Assembly: GCF_000155595.1 (NCBI RefSeq) | Contig: NZ_DS989904.1 | Span: 2,264,312-2,328,311 of the forward strand | From: Synechococcus sp. PCC 7335 | GTDB taxonomy: Bacteria; Cyanobacteriota; Cyanobacteriia; Phormidesmidales; Phormidesmidaceae | DNA: 64,000 nucleotides | Direction: 5' to 3' | Shown: in pieces, positions 11,006 through 19,290 of the stretch | How the letters are laid out: the number at the start of each line of letters is the position of its first letter | Position numbering within the stretch: the stretch's first letter is position 1 | Translations under genes and position numbers: made by a program | Notes under the pieces: model-generated | The model's input: the letters and a program-made list of their open reading frames with translations, nothing else | Databases searched by the model: none | Told to the model about the DNA's origin: nothing

Positions 11006-11644
11006 TTACTCATCTAAATCATCATCATCATCGAGCCGTCCGGGTACCGCCTGCATTGACGTTTGTACGGCCCGGGCCGCTGCTAAAATATCTTGCTCAG
11101 CACCGCCTAAATATAATCTGCCAAAGCTACCAATAGAGGAGATTTGCAAAACATTAATAAAAGCGGCTTTTTCGGCCTCGTTGGCAGCGAGCGAGGCATA
11201 GGCAGCTGGCTGGCATTCCATCACGTATAGGGTTTCGCCCGCTAGGATCATATTGCCTCGGCGAGTGCGATTAATGAGCTGCACATGGTGAGGATCGAGA
11301 TTGCGGATCACCTGATTTGACAGCAGCTCTGGTTTGAGTGCATCGTTACGCTGAAGTCCTAAGTAGCCTAAGATGGCTCTGCCGGCAGCTTTGACTTCGC
11401 CTTGACTGCCATGAATCTCTAAGACCCCATACAGCCTTTCCACCACCTGCACACCTGGGCGCACGACAGCGGATTTCAAGGCGACATCAGTAATTCGGTT
11501 GATCTCAATGCCTGGCGATACCTCGATCCAGAGCGAAGCATCTCCGGGTAGAGGTAGAAAACCGATGGAAACAGTGCCAATGTAGGCGGCGTGTTGAGGC
11601 TGAAGATTGTCTAAATATACGTAGCTACGAAGTTCTACACCCAA
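11006..11644 (-). CDS. ccmP: Carboxysome shell protein CcmP (tandem BMC domain)
   Basis: A 212-residue protein matching the cyanobacterial CcmP family from its first residues ([15 protein letters not shown]) to its last conserved block ([11 protein letters not shown]). CcmP has two fused BMC folds, forms trimers that stack face to face, and makes a gated pore in the beta-carboxysome shell. Both BMC repeats are present: residues ~50-100 contain [11 protein letters not shown], and residues ~145-205 end in [15 protein letters not shown]. The acidic tail DDDDDLDE is a local feature. The gene lies just upstream of dnaG and away from any ccmKLMNO cluster. The identification rests on family knowledge recalled without a search, but the resemblance is close over the full length. 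Confidence 0.9.
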   Translation of the reverse strand: MGVELRSYVYLDNLQPQHAAYIGTVSIGFLPLPGDASLWIEVSPGIEINRITDVALKSAVVRPGVQVVERLYGVLEIHGSQGEVKAAGRAILGYLGLQRNDALKPELLSNQVIRNLDPHHVQLINRTRRGNMILAGETLYVMECQPAAYASLAANEAEKAAFINVLQISSIGSFGRLYLGGAEQDILAAARAVQTSMQAVPGRLDDDDDLDE

Positions 11645-12072
11645 GGCCCGTGCCGAAATAGTTAAGTCATTATGCTGAGGTCTTTTCAGCCAATTGACGC
11701 ATTTTTACGCCAGCATGCCCTAATCATAGGCTCTTACAGTCCAAGTTCTACATTTTTTATGCAGCTGCGAATAGCTGATGAGCCCCCCGGTCTGAAGATT
11801 CACTAGCTACTCAACAGTTCCTTGGAACAGGAATGATGAAGCGAACAACGCATTTTAATCAGTTCATTTCAAACCGCTCGTTTCAGGTGAAAGTGTTTAA
11901 GGAAACTACGTCTTTAGACACTGTCAATTCTTTATATGAGAAGTGCTTAATTGGCTTAATGCTATCTACTGCCGTGAGATGCCTCCCACATCGAGCGCAT
12001 CTAAAAACGCTTCGAAGGTGAAGTATGTCGGCTTCTTTGGACAATAAAGACTAGGATGCCCCTTTAGACTAG
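11645..12072. other. Intergenic region upstream of ccmP
   Basis: No convincing gene. A 62-codon plus-strand ORF (11833-12021) has no recognisable features and is not called. A short imperfect repeat (agactaggatgcc at 12048-12060, agactagatgcc at 12066-12077) sits at its right end. The ccmP-dnaG promoter should lie near 11650-11750. Confidence 0.4.
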
Positions 12073-12204
12073 ATGCCTTTTTGGAATAAATATCCCTTAG
12101 GCGAAAACCCTTCGGAGAAAGTTCCTTACCCTATTCGGATTCACTGGATTTCAGTTAAATCCGGAAGAATGAAAGAGAATCTTCGCAATTCGTTATTTAA
12201 CTAA
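12073..12204 (+). CDS. Possible small protein or 5' half of a broken ORF (43 aa)
   Basis: A 43-codon ORF starting ATG, directly preceded by a TAG in the same frame. The peptide begins MPFWNKYPLGENPSEK and is basic and aromatic-rich. It ends in TAA at 12202-12204. The same frame reopens with ATG at 12214 and continues to 12381, so the two may be halves of one ~100-codon gene broken by a single stop. No family is recognised, and chance coding is possible. Confidence 0.25.
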   Translation: MPFWNKYPLGENPSEKVPYPIRIHWISVKSGRMKENLRNSLFN

Positions 12205-12213
12205 CTCGTCCCT

Positions 12214-12381
12214 ATGTATTTGTTGAAGCAGCCTAAGTCCGTGGGTGTCGTTAACCAGAGCGATGCCGACCAATTATTCAAGGTGACAGCTGAACCTGAA
12301 CCGCCTGAACTCGATTTGATGTACCTCGTTTTTATAGATGGGACAACCAAGACTATTCAGCCGCAGTCTACTGATGATTAG
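12214..12381 (+). CDS. Small hypothetical protein (55 aa)
   Basis: A 55-residue ORF beginning MYLLKQPKSVGVVNQSDADQ, with an acidic, proline-containing middle (TAEPEPPELD) and a hydrophobic strand (LMYLVFIDG). It looks protein-like in composition but matches no family I know. There is no clear ribosome binding site. It lies 59 bp before comF on the same strand and in the same frame as the 12073-12204 ORF. Confidence 0.4.
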   Translation: MYLLKQPKSVGVVNQSDADQLFKVTAEPEPPELDLMYLVFIDGTTKTIQPQSTDD

Positions 12382-12440
12382 CGAGTACGCGTGCTGATAA
12401 CGATGTGCCTTGAACGTCATACTCTATTGGGCGATTATCT

Positions 12441-13160
12441 ATGGATAGGCTAAGCAGTGCTCGTCTGCTGGGTCGCTCTGCAGTGAGGACAGGACTTAGC
12501 TTTCTTTTGGGTCAGGGATGTGCAGTGTGCGATCGCCTACAGCACCAAACTTTTTGCCCAGACTGCCAGGGGCAACTGCAAGATCTGGTCAGGGACTTTA
12601 AGGGGTGGACACCGAGCGAACAGCACCCCCTTTTAATCGGTGCGCTAGCACCTTACAGCGGTCCGCTCAAGCAGGCGCTACGAACTTTGAAGTATGACTA
12701 TCGACCGGATGTTGGCCGAGTATTAGGAGTAGCGTTGGCTAAGCAGTGGAAAAAGCACAGGCCGCTTATGAAGCTATCCACTACGCTGTATGTGCTGCCG
12801 ATCCCGCTGCATCGTCATCGGCAGATTCAAAGAGGCTACAACCAGGCCAAAGTCATTGGTCAAAGTTTCTCTCAGGCGAGCGGGGTGCCACTATTGGCGG
12901 GCGGGTTAGTCCGCGTTGAGAATACGCTGCCTCAATATCAGCTAGGGCTAAAAGCACGACAGGCAAATCTGAAGGACGCCTTCCAAGTCGGTCAGCCGCT
13001 ACGTCGACTTGGTCAGCGGCTTGGAGCTATGCCCAACATTTTACTCGTAGATGATATCTATACGACTGGAACCACAGCAAAGAGCGCAGCAGACAGTCTG
13101 AGGCGATCGCATGTTCCTGTTGTCGGTATGATCGCTGTGGCTAGGGCCGTTGGTGATTAG
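12441..13160 (+). CDS. comF: ComF-family phosphoribosyltransferase-like protein
   Basis: A 239-residue ComF/GntX-type protein. It has an N-terminal zinc-ribbon pattern, CAVCDRLQHQTFCPDC (~residues 27-42), and a type I phosphoribosyltransferase domain with the PRPP-binding loop LLVDDIYTTGTTAKSA (~198-213). The block LPIPLHRHRQIQRGYNQA is characteristic of the family. In competent bacteria ComF is needed for uptake or processing of transforming DNA, and cyanobacterial homologues are linked to natural competence. No other competence genes are adjacent. It is convergent with the next gene. Confidence 0.9.
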   Translation: MDRLSSARLLGRSAVRTGLSFLLGQGCAVCDRLQHQTFCPDCQGQLQDLVRDFKGWTPSEQHPLLIGALAPYSGPLKQALRTLKYDYRPDVGRVLGVALAKQWKKHRPLMKLSTTLYVLPIPLHRHRQIQRGYNQAKVIGQSFSQASGVPLLAGGLVRVENTLPQYQLGLKARQANLKDAFQVGQPLRRLGQRLGAMPNILLVDDIYTTGTTAKSAADSLRRSHVPVVGMIAVARAVGD

Positions 13161-13200
13161 CACCAGCGTCAGCAGCACCAGCGCAATAACTAGCGGTGAG

Positions 13201-13608
13201 CTAAGTCATTTCTGTGGGGGCTGGTGCGGGCTGATGCTGTAGCTGTTCTAGACAGTCAAAAGCAGTTTTAGGATCAAGTCCGGTAATGTGATGAAACTGA
13301 CTTTGCGTTAAGCTGACATGCTCTAGACCTTGAAGCCACTGTTCGATCTGGTCTTGGGCTGTAGTGAGAAAGGGGACTCCTTTCTGCATGGGGATAGTGA
13401 GCCAGTTTCTAACTAGAGTCTCTACTAGCGCAAGTTCGACTAGCCCATCAGGATGTTGACTAAGCAGGGTGTGAAGATAGGCATCGAAGGCTGCAGGCTC
13501 GTTCCCTGCAAGAAGGTAGCTGTCAACGATATGCTGCACACGCTGTTGGCCGATACGCTGCTGAAGGTTTTGCTGTGGTTCCTGCTGTAGTTCCTGCTGT
13601 GGTTTCAT
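13201..13608 (-). CDS. Hypothetical protein, Gln-rich N-terminus
   Basis: A 135-residue soluble protein of unknown function. The first ~25 residues are glutamine-rich with a repeated QQE/QQN pattern, encoded by imperfect repeats near 13560-13605. The remainder is mostly helical (VQHIVDSYLLAGNEPAAFDA, LVELALVETLVRNW). I do not recognise a domain. It is convergent with comF, 40 bp away, and has its own upstream region. Regular codon use and length make it a likely real gene. Confidence 0.6.
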   Translation of the reverse strand: MKPQQELQQEPQQNLQQRIGQQRVQHIVDSYLLAGNEPAAFDAYLHTLLSQHPDGLVELALVETLVRNWLTIPMQKGVPFLTTAQDQIEQWLQGLEHVSLTQSQFHHITGLDPKTAFDCLEQLQHQPAPAPTEMT

Positions 13609-13828
13609 GGTAAGGCCAGGTCGTGGTGTAGAAACACCTAAAGTAAATAAGCGTCAATGGGAGGCCGCTAGCTGGGTGCATCCCTATTCAAAGATTTTAT
13701 ACTTTTGACAGACCCAGGTTTGATTTGCTTTATATAGCGCAAACTGAGCAAAGATTCTATCGGGACTAAGCAAAGTCTCGGATTCTAGTGGACGGTTGGT
13801 ATAAATAGAGCTTGATAGATAAGGTGAA

Positions 13829-13835
13829 TAGGAGG
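13829..13835 (+). promoter_or_regulatory. Ribosome binding site that decides the codA start
   Basis: The sequence aggagg lies one base before an in-frame TTG (13837) and ten bases before an in-frame GTG (13846). The spacing supports GTG as the codA start. Confidence 0.6.
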
Positions 13836-13845
13836 CTTGAGCGCT

Positions 13846-15096
13846 GTGGATGCGACTTTGGTGTTGCGGCAAGGGCGGCTGATCGATGGCTCGGTAGTAG
13901 ATATTGCGATCGCCCATGATCGGATTGTCGCGATTGATGCTGACTTGCCAATCACGGCAGCGACTGAGCTGAAGATGGAAGGACGACTAGTAAGCTCGCC
14001 GTTTGTAGAGTCGCATATTCATCTAGATTCGGCACTAACAGCTGGAGAACCTAGATGGAATAAAAGCGGAACGCTGTTTGAAGGGATTGATATCTGGCGA
14101 GAGAGAAAAGCTAGCTTGACAGTAGAAGATGTTAAGCAGCGGGCAATTAGCGCTTTGAAGCAGCAGGCTAGCTACGGGGTTTTGTTTGTGCGTAGTCATG
14201 CGGATGTGAGTGAACCAAATTTGATTGCGTTGAAGGGACTGTTGGAAGTCCGTGAGGCTGTGAAGGACTGGATGACTTTGCAGGTGGTGGCGTTTCCGCA
14301 AGATGGACTGTACGGCAGCCCTAAAAACGAAGCGCTAATGGAGGAGGCGTTGCGACTAGGGGCGGATGTGGTGGGAGGAATTCCACATTATGAGCTGACT
14401 AAGGACGACGGGGTCCGTTCTGTTCAAAAGATCTTTGAGTTGGCTCAGCGTTATGGCCGGTTGATTGATGTTCATTGTGATGAGATTGACGATCCGCAGT
14501 CGCGATTTTTGGAGGTGATGGCAGGAGAGTGTATTCGCAGTGGCCTGAGTTCGGAGGTAACTGCGAGCCATACGACGGCGTTTGGTTCGTATGATGATGC
14601 CTATGCGCTTAAGCTGATGGGCGTTTTGAAGCGGGCTAGGCTGAATTTTATTGCAAATCCGCTGATCAATATCACTTTGCAGGGGAGAACGGATACTTAT
14701 CCGAAGCGGCGGGGGGTGACTCGAGTGAAGGAGCTTTGGCAAAATGGGCTAAATGTGAGTTTAGGGCATGATTGTATTCAAGATCCTTGGTATAGCTTGG
14801 GGACGGGGAATTTACTCTCGGTGGCGGAGATGGCGTTGCATGTGTGCCAGATGACGGGACAGGCGGAGATTGAGGCTTGTTTTGAGATGGTAACGGCTGG
14901 GGGGGCACGGACGCTGGATTTAGGTGATGGGTATGGGATTGCGGTGGGACGGCCTGCGAATTTGGTGGTGTTGGATGCCGAAAGTCCGTATGAGGCGCTT
15001 TTGAATCGGGCGACGGTGAGGACGGTGATTTCGCAGGGGCGGGTTTTGGTGGAGACGGTGCCGCCGGTGGTGAGGTGGGCTCGCAACGAGGGCTGA
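13846..15096 (+). CDS. codA: Cytosine deaminase
   Basis: An amidohydrolase that deaminates cytosine to uracil for pyrimidine salvage. It is collinear with E. coli CodA throughout. Metal ligands appear in HIHLDS (~His57, His59), VHCDEIDD (~residue 210), ASHTTAFGS and LGHDC (Asp ~309). Shared blocks include SGTLFEGI, EEALRLGADVVGGIPH, NPLINITLQGRTDTYPKRRG and DPWYSLGT. I chose GTG 13846 (416 aa) because AGGAGG sits ten bases upstream; an earlier TTG at 13837 has no usable spacing. No cytosine permease (codB) is adjacent. Most cyanobacteria lack an obvious codA neighbourhood, so the gene may be acquired, although its base composition is not clearly foreign. Confidence 0.9.
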   Translation: MDATLVLRQGRLIDGSVVDIAIAHDRIVAIDADLPITAATELKMEGRLVSSPFVESHIHLDSALTAGEPRWNKSGTLFEGIDIWRERKASLTVEDVKQRAISALKQQASYGVLFVRSHADVSEPNLIALKGLLEVREAVKDWMTLQVVAFPQDGLYGSPKNEALMEEALRLGADVVGGIPHYELTKDDGVRSVQKIFELAQRYGRLIDVHCDEIDDPQSRFLEVMAGECIRSGLSSEVTASHTTAFGSYDDAYALKLMGVLKRARLNFIANPLINITLQGRTDTYPKRRGVTRVKELWQNGLNVSLGHDCIQDPWYSLGTGNLLSVAEMALHVCQMTGQAEIEACFEMVTAGGARTLDLGDGYGIAVGRPANLVVLDAESPYEALLNRATVRTVISQGRVLVETVPPVVRWARNEG

Positions 15097-15238
15097 GCGG
15101 AGTCGAAGCCTGGCATAGCAATTTTGTACTGAGCGGAGGGACCATTGGCTTGGCTTAGTGGTCTATCATGAAGCAATGTTTTTGCGGGTTTTTGCGTAGA
15201 CTGAACCTTGTCTGAATCTCTCATATTGCACCCTACTA

Positions 15239-18200
15239 ATGCCTCCTTCAAAAAAGAAATCAAACCAGGATCAGTCCGCTACGAAAAGTACTGCCCAAGT
15301 AGAGAAGACTAAGAAGAAGACGGCAGCAAAGAAAACTGAGGGCCAGGAGGTCAGTGCGTCGATGCCGAAGAAGGCTAGGAAGGTTGCGCCAGCGTCGAAT
15401 GGGCATGGGCCAATTGATCTATCAGTCAATTTATCGGATACGAAGAATTTGATTCGAATTAGGGGGGCTAGGCAGCATAACCTTAAGGATATAAATCTTG
15501 ATTTGCCTAGAGACAAGATGGTTGTGTTCACTGGTGTTTCGGGCTCTGGGAAGTCTTCTTTGGCGTTTGATACGATCTTTGCGGAGGGTCAGCGGCGCTA
15601 TGTGGAGTCGCTGAGTGCCTATGCTCGTCAGTTTTTGGGTCAAGTTGACAAGCCAGATGTGGATGCGATTGAGGGGCTAAGTCCGGCTATTTCAATTGAC
15701 CAGAAGTCTACGTCTCATAACCCGCGTTCTACGGTAGGGACGGTGACGGAGATTTACGATTACCTAAGATTGTTGTATGGGCGCGCAGGGCAGCCTCATT
15801 GTCCTCATTGCGATAGATCGATCTCTCCACAAAGTATCGATCAGATGGTGGATCAGGTGATGGAGTTGCCAGATGGAACGCGATTTCAACTGTTGGCGCC
15901 GGTGGTCCGGGGAAAAAAGGGGACACATCAAAAGCTATTGTCTGCATTGGCGGCTGAGGGTTTTGTTCGGGTTCGGATAAATGGTGAACCGCGTGAACTG
16001 GGTGACAATATTGAGTTAGATAAAAACAAGAAACATGATATTGAAGTGGTTGTTGATCGCTTAGTGAAGAAGGACGATCTTCAAGAGAGATTAGTCGATT
16101 CTTTGGCGACTGCGCTAAAGCGCTCTGAGGGGATTGCGATTATTGATGTTTTACCGGCTCGACAGACGGAACAGTCGGAAAAGTCGGCGCCAGCAGTGCC
16201 AGAAGAGATTGTTTTTTCTGAGAATTTTGCCTGCCCAGAGCATGGCGCGGTGATGGATGAGCTATCACCTCGATTGTTCTCTTTTAATTCGCCGTATGGA
16301 GCTTGCCCAAACTGCCATGGGCTAGGAAGTTTGCAGCGGTTTTCTGAGGAGCTAGTGGTGCCCGATCCAAAGGTGCCGGTTTATGCTGCGATCGCTCCCT
16401 GGTCAGAAAAAGACAACACTTACTATTTCTCACTGCTCTACAGCGTTGGTCAAGCTTTTGGCTTCGAGCTACAGTCTACTTGGGCTAGCCTAGAAGAATC
16501 TCAAAAAGAAGTGATCTTGCATGGATCAAAAGAGAAGATCTACATAGAAACAGACTCTCGCTATGGTAGGAACAAAGGCTATCATCGCCGATATGAAGGG
16601 GTACTGCCGATGTTGCAGCGCCAATATCAAGAAGCCTCTTCTGAGACATATAAGCAGAAACTAGAGAAATACCTTGTCGATCAGCCTTGTGAAGTCTGCA
16701 ATGGCACGAGGCTAAAGCCTGAATCGATCGCGGTGCGGATTGGTCCATATACGATTAAAGATTTTACGAGCGTTTCTGTACGAGAATGTCGTGAAAGAGT
16801 CTACGAACTAGTGGGTGAAAATGGCAAAGCACCAAAACTCACCGCTCGCCAGATGGCTATTGGCGATCTCGTCCTCAAAGAGATAAAAGCCCGTCTGACT
16901 TTCTTATTAGATGTCGGTCTTGACTACCTAACCTTAGACAGAACAGCCAGGACCCTTTCGGGCGGAGAAGCACAAAGAATTCGACTCGCCACCCAGATTG
17001 GCGCAGGACTGAGTGGTGTGTTGTATGTGCTCGACGAACCGAGTATTGGGCTACATCAAAGAGACAATGATAGATTGTTGAACACGCTTCAAAGACTCAA
17101 AGGATTGGGTAATACTCTGATTGTAGTGGAGCATGACGAAGACACGATGCGAGCAGCCGACTATATCGTTGATATTGGTCCTGGCGCTGGCATTCATGGT
17201 GGGCAAATCGTCGCTCAAGGCCAGTTAGAAGATATCCTCAACTGCAAAGCGTCACTGACAGGTGCCTACCTCTCTGGTCGTCAAAAGATTGATACGCCTG
17301 TCAAACGCAGACCTGGTAACGGACGCAGCATCCAAATTCGTAATGCCCACCTCAACAATCTTTGCAACATAGACGTCGATATTCCGCTGGGTAAGTTCGT
17401 TTGCATTACGGGCGTCAGTGGTTCTGGAAAGTCGACTTTGATTAATGAACTGTTGCATCCAGCCATTCGCCACTACTTCGGCAGCAAGATTCCGCATCCA
17501 GCAGAGATGGACCCGATCAAGGGATTAAAGGCTTTGGACAAAGCAATTGTGATTGATCAGTCTCCTATTGGCCGAACGCCCAGATCGAATCCTGCAACAT
17601 ATACTGGCATCTTTGATGTTGTTCGCGATTTGTATACGGAGACCATTGAGGCAAAGGCAAGAGGATACAAGCGCGGACAGTTCTCTTTCAATGTAAAAGG
17701 GGGACGCTGTGAGGCCTGCGGTGGCCAGGGTGTGAACGTAATTGAGATGAACTTTCTGCCGGATGTGTATGTGGTGTGCGATGTATGTAAAGGAGCGCGC
17801 TACAATCGCGAGACTTTGCAAGTGAAATATAAGGGAAAGAACATTTCTGATGTGTTGGAGACCACAGCAGAAGAAGGCTTAAAGTTCTTTGAGAATATCC
17901 CGAAGGCAGCGAGTCGATTGCAGACGATGGTGGATGTGGGCCTTGGCTATGTGCGGCTAGGCCAGAAAGCGCCGACCCTCTCAGGCGGTGAGGCGCAGCG
18001 GATGAAACTGGCCAGTGAGCTGGCTAGAAGATCGACAGGGAAAACGCTGTATTTGATTGATGAGCCGACTACAGGATTATCTTTCTATGATGTGCACAAG
18101 CTGTTGGATGTGGTGCAGCGTTTGGTAGAGAAGGGTAATTCGGTCATTATGATCGAGCACAATCTAGATGTGATTCGCTGCTGTGATTGGGTGATTGATC

Positions 18201-18337
18201 TAGGGCCAGAGGGGGGCGATCGCGGCGGCAAAATTATCGCTCAGGGCACTCCAGAAGACGTCGCTGCCACAGAAGGTTCGTATACTGGCAAATATCTGAA
18301 GGAAGTACTCAGGCAGCATCCGCCGCAAGAAGATTGA
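15239..18337 (+). CDS. uvrA: Excinuclease ABC subunit A
   Basis: The damage-recognition ATPase of nucleotide excision repair, acting with UvrB. It has 1032 residues, about 90 more than E. coli UvrA. The excess includes a Lys/Ala/Ser-rich N-terminal extension of about 60 residues (KKKSNQDQSATK...), which is probably disordered. Two ABC modules carry GVSGSGKSSL (~residue 100) and GVSGSGKSTL (~724). The signatures are LSGGEAQRIRLA and LSGGEAQRMKLA. Zinc modules include CPHCDRSISP and CEACGGQGVN...CDVC (~824-850). The last ~110 bp are repeated, diverged, at 19142-19284 beyond the HEPN/MNT pair, so this 3' end may have been replaced by an insertion. Confidence 0.95.
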   Translation: MPPSKKKSNQDQSATKSTAQVEKTKKKTAAKKTEGQEVSASMPKKARKVAPASNGHGPIDLSVNLSDTKNLIRIRGARQHNLKDINLDLPRDKMVVFTGVSGSGKSSLAFDTIFAEGQRRYVESLSAYARQFLGQVDKPDVDAIEGLSPAISIDQKSTSHNPRSTVGTVTEIYDYLRLLYGRAGQPHCPHCDRSISPQSIDQMVDQVMELPDGTRFQLLAPVVRGKKGTHQKLLSALAAEGFVRVRINGEPRELGDNIELDKNKKHDIEVVVDRLVKKDDLQERLVDSLATALKRSEGIAIIDVLPARQTEQSEKSAPAVPEEIVFSENFACPEHGAVMDELSPRLFSFNSPYGACPNCHGLGSLQRFSEELVVPDPKVPVYAAIAPWSEKDNTYYFSLLYSVGQAFGFELQSTWASLEESQKEVILHGSKEKIYIETDSRYGRNKGYHRRYEGVLPMLQRQYQEASSETYKQKLEKYLVDQPCEVCNGTRLKPESIAVRIGPYTIKDFTSVSVRECRERVYELVGENGKAPKLTARQMAIGDLVLKEIKARLTFLLDVGLDYLTLDRTARTLSGGEAQRIRLATQIGAGLSGVLYVLDEPSIGLHQRDNDRLLNTLQRLKGLGNTLIVVEHDEDTMRAADYIVDIGPGAGIHGGQIVAQGQLEDILNCKASLTGAYLSGRQKIDTPVKRRPGNGRSIQIRNAHLNNLCNIDVDIPLGKFVCITGVSGSGKSTLINELLHPAIRHYFGSKIPHPAEMDPIKGLKALDKAIVIDQSPIGRTPRSNPATYTGIFDVVRDLYTETIEAKARGYKRGQFSFNVKGGRCEACGGQGVNVIEMNFLPDVYVVCDVCKGARYNRETLQVKYKGKNISDVLETTAEEGLKFFENIPKAASRLQTMVDVGLGYVRLGQKAPTLSGGEAQRMKLASELARRSTGKTLYLIDEPTTGLSFYDVHKLLDVVQRLVEKGNSVIMIEHNLDVIRCCDWVIDLGPEGGDRGGKIIAQGTPEDVAATEGSYTGKYLKEVLRQHPPQED
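18251..18288 (+). repeat. Direct repeat copy 1 inside the uvrA 3' end
   Basis: A 38-bp block beginning ccagaagacgtcgctgcc and ending cgtatactgg, identical to 19199-19236. It lies within the last codons of intact uvrA. Outside the block the two copies diverge mainly at third codon positions. Confidence 0.9.
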
Positions 18338-18742
18338 TCATAGATCAAATCCCGTTCTCGTCAGATAATCCGAGACTTCATGTACGAATACTCGCGCCTG
18401 TTCTAACAATGCAGAAGCTAGCTTCTGATCTGGCTTTAGCATTTCGCCATGATCATTAACCTGCCGTTCGTCAAAAGCACGATGTAGACTGCGAGAGAAT
18501 TCCTTCGCAAAGATCCCCGTCTTGACAAATTCACGATCAAATAAGCTCATAACACCGCTATGCTTAGAGGTACCCAAGCCGCGAGTTGCCAACAGGCCCA
18601 AAAGAGCGTAGAACATTGCATAGTAAGAACGATTAATGCTACCTCTGAAGGCAGTAGATCTTAGCAGTAACTCTGCCTCTCTCAGCGTTTCTTGAGCTTC
18701 ATCTAGACGGTATCTAACCAACAAATGCAGCTGGTTGCTCAT
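18338..18742 (-). CDS. HEPN-domain toxin of an HEPN/MNT module
   Basis: A 134-residue all-helical HEPN protein, the usual partner of a minimal nucleotidyltransferase. The class motif NRSYYAMFYALLGL lies at residues ~37-50, and R54...H61 (RGLGTSKH) may be the Arg-x6-His of the RNase centre, though I am unsure of that assignment. HEPN proteins of this kind are RNases restrained by the MNT partner, in known cases by AMPylation or complex formation. The start ATG overlaps the MNT stop by 4 bp, which implies translational coupling. The gene ends immediately after the uvrA stop on the opposite strand, with no space between them. Confidence 0.85.
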   Translation of the reverse strand: MSNQLHLLVRYRLDEAQETLREAELLLRSTAFRGSINRSYYAMFYALLGLLATRGLGTSKHSGVMSLFDREFVKTGIFAKEFSRSLHRAFDERQVNDHGEMLKPDQKLASALLEQARVFVHEVSDYLTRTGFDL

Positions 18743-19059
18743 GTCACAACAATGCCTTCTTCAAAGACCTTAGTCAGTAGCGGACTAGCGCCTACTGCTT
18801 CTGTTTGTAGTTGTGCCTCCGTGACGACGAATGTAGAGATGACGCGATCATACTCAAAGCCCACTTCCCACGCTAAGTCGTGAATTTTTTCTCGGAGGGG
18901 ACGATCTAGATCCGATAGCTTGATGAATACATCCAAATCTGACTCTTCTCTAGCATTGCCCTCAGCTCGCGATCCAAATATTCGCAAGTCTAATATTGAT
19001 GCGATGTTCTTCAGGCGATCGCGAAACTCTGAGACGATTTGACGATCAGATGCTTGCAC
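18739..19059 (-). CDS. MNT-type nucleotidyltransferase antitoxin
   Basis: A 106-residue minimal nucleotidyltransferase. The catalytic pattern FGSRAEGNAREESDLDVF (residues ~28-45) gives the GS...DxD signature of the polymerase-beta superfamily. It is the first gene of the HEPN/MNT operon and the likely antitoxin. It starts with GTG, preceded at good spacing by GGAGG on the minus strand (near 19069-19073). The promoter must lie between 19060 and the uvrA tail copy at about 19142. Confidence 0.87.
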   Translation of the reverse strand: MQASDRQIVSEFRDRLKNIASILDLRIFGSRAEGNAREESDLDVFIKLSDLDRPLREKIHDLAWEVGFEYDRVISTFVVTEAQLQTEAVGASPLLTKVFEEGIVVT

Positions 19060-19141
19060 TGTACTTCGCCTCCTTCAAGACTGCGTCCGATGTTCCTAAT
19101 CCTATCGCTTTCGTTGGTCTGTTGACAGCCGTAGGTGTTCA

Positions 19142-19284
19142 TTTGGTTGATGGACTAGGTGGGCAATCGCGGTGGTCAAATCATTGCCAAAAGGCACCCC
19201 AGAAGACGTCGCTGCCACAGAAGGTTCGTATACTGGTAAGTATCTAAAGAAAGTGCTAGCCCAGCATCCGCCGCCAAAAGGCTA
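19142..19284 (+). pseudogene. Second, broken copy of the uvrA 3' end
   Basis: From about 19142 the sequence parallels the end of uvrA. The last 31 codons read GTPEDVAATEGSYTGKYLKK...HPPPKG and end in TAA at 19282-19284. Just upstream, gccaaaaggc has one extra A relative to gctcagggc in uvrA, which breaks the frame, and the left part is shortened. Differences from uvrA after the shared 38-bp block are mostly synonymous (ggc/ggt, aaa/aag, ctg/cta, gta/gtg). The copy therefore diverged while it was still part of a working gene. It is either the displaced original tail or one brought in from a relative. Confidence 0.85.
19199..19236 (+). repeat. Direct repeat copy 2 in the uvrA tail relic
   Basis: A 38-bp block identical to 18251-18288, starting 948 bp downstream of it. 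The HEPN/MNT operon lies between the two copies. Confidence 0.9.
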
Positions 19285-19290
19285 ACTGCT

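Noticed and set aside
11833-12021. 62-codon plus-strand ORF
   Set aside because: No family, no coding-like features and no supportive context beyond a weak purine stretch.
13684-13951. Minus-strand ORFs overlapping the codA start
   Set aside because: Composition is unlike a real protein and they overlap the codA ribosome binding site and start.
18996-19247. 83-codon plus-strand ORF across the MNT start and uvrA tail relic
   Set aside because: It is antisense to MNT and then out of frame with the uvrA tail, so it is an artefact of the rearrangement.
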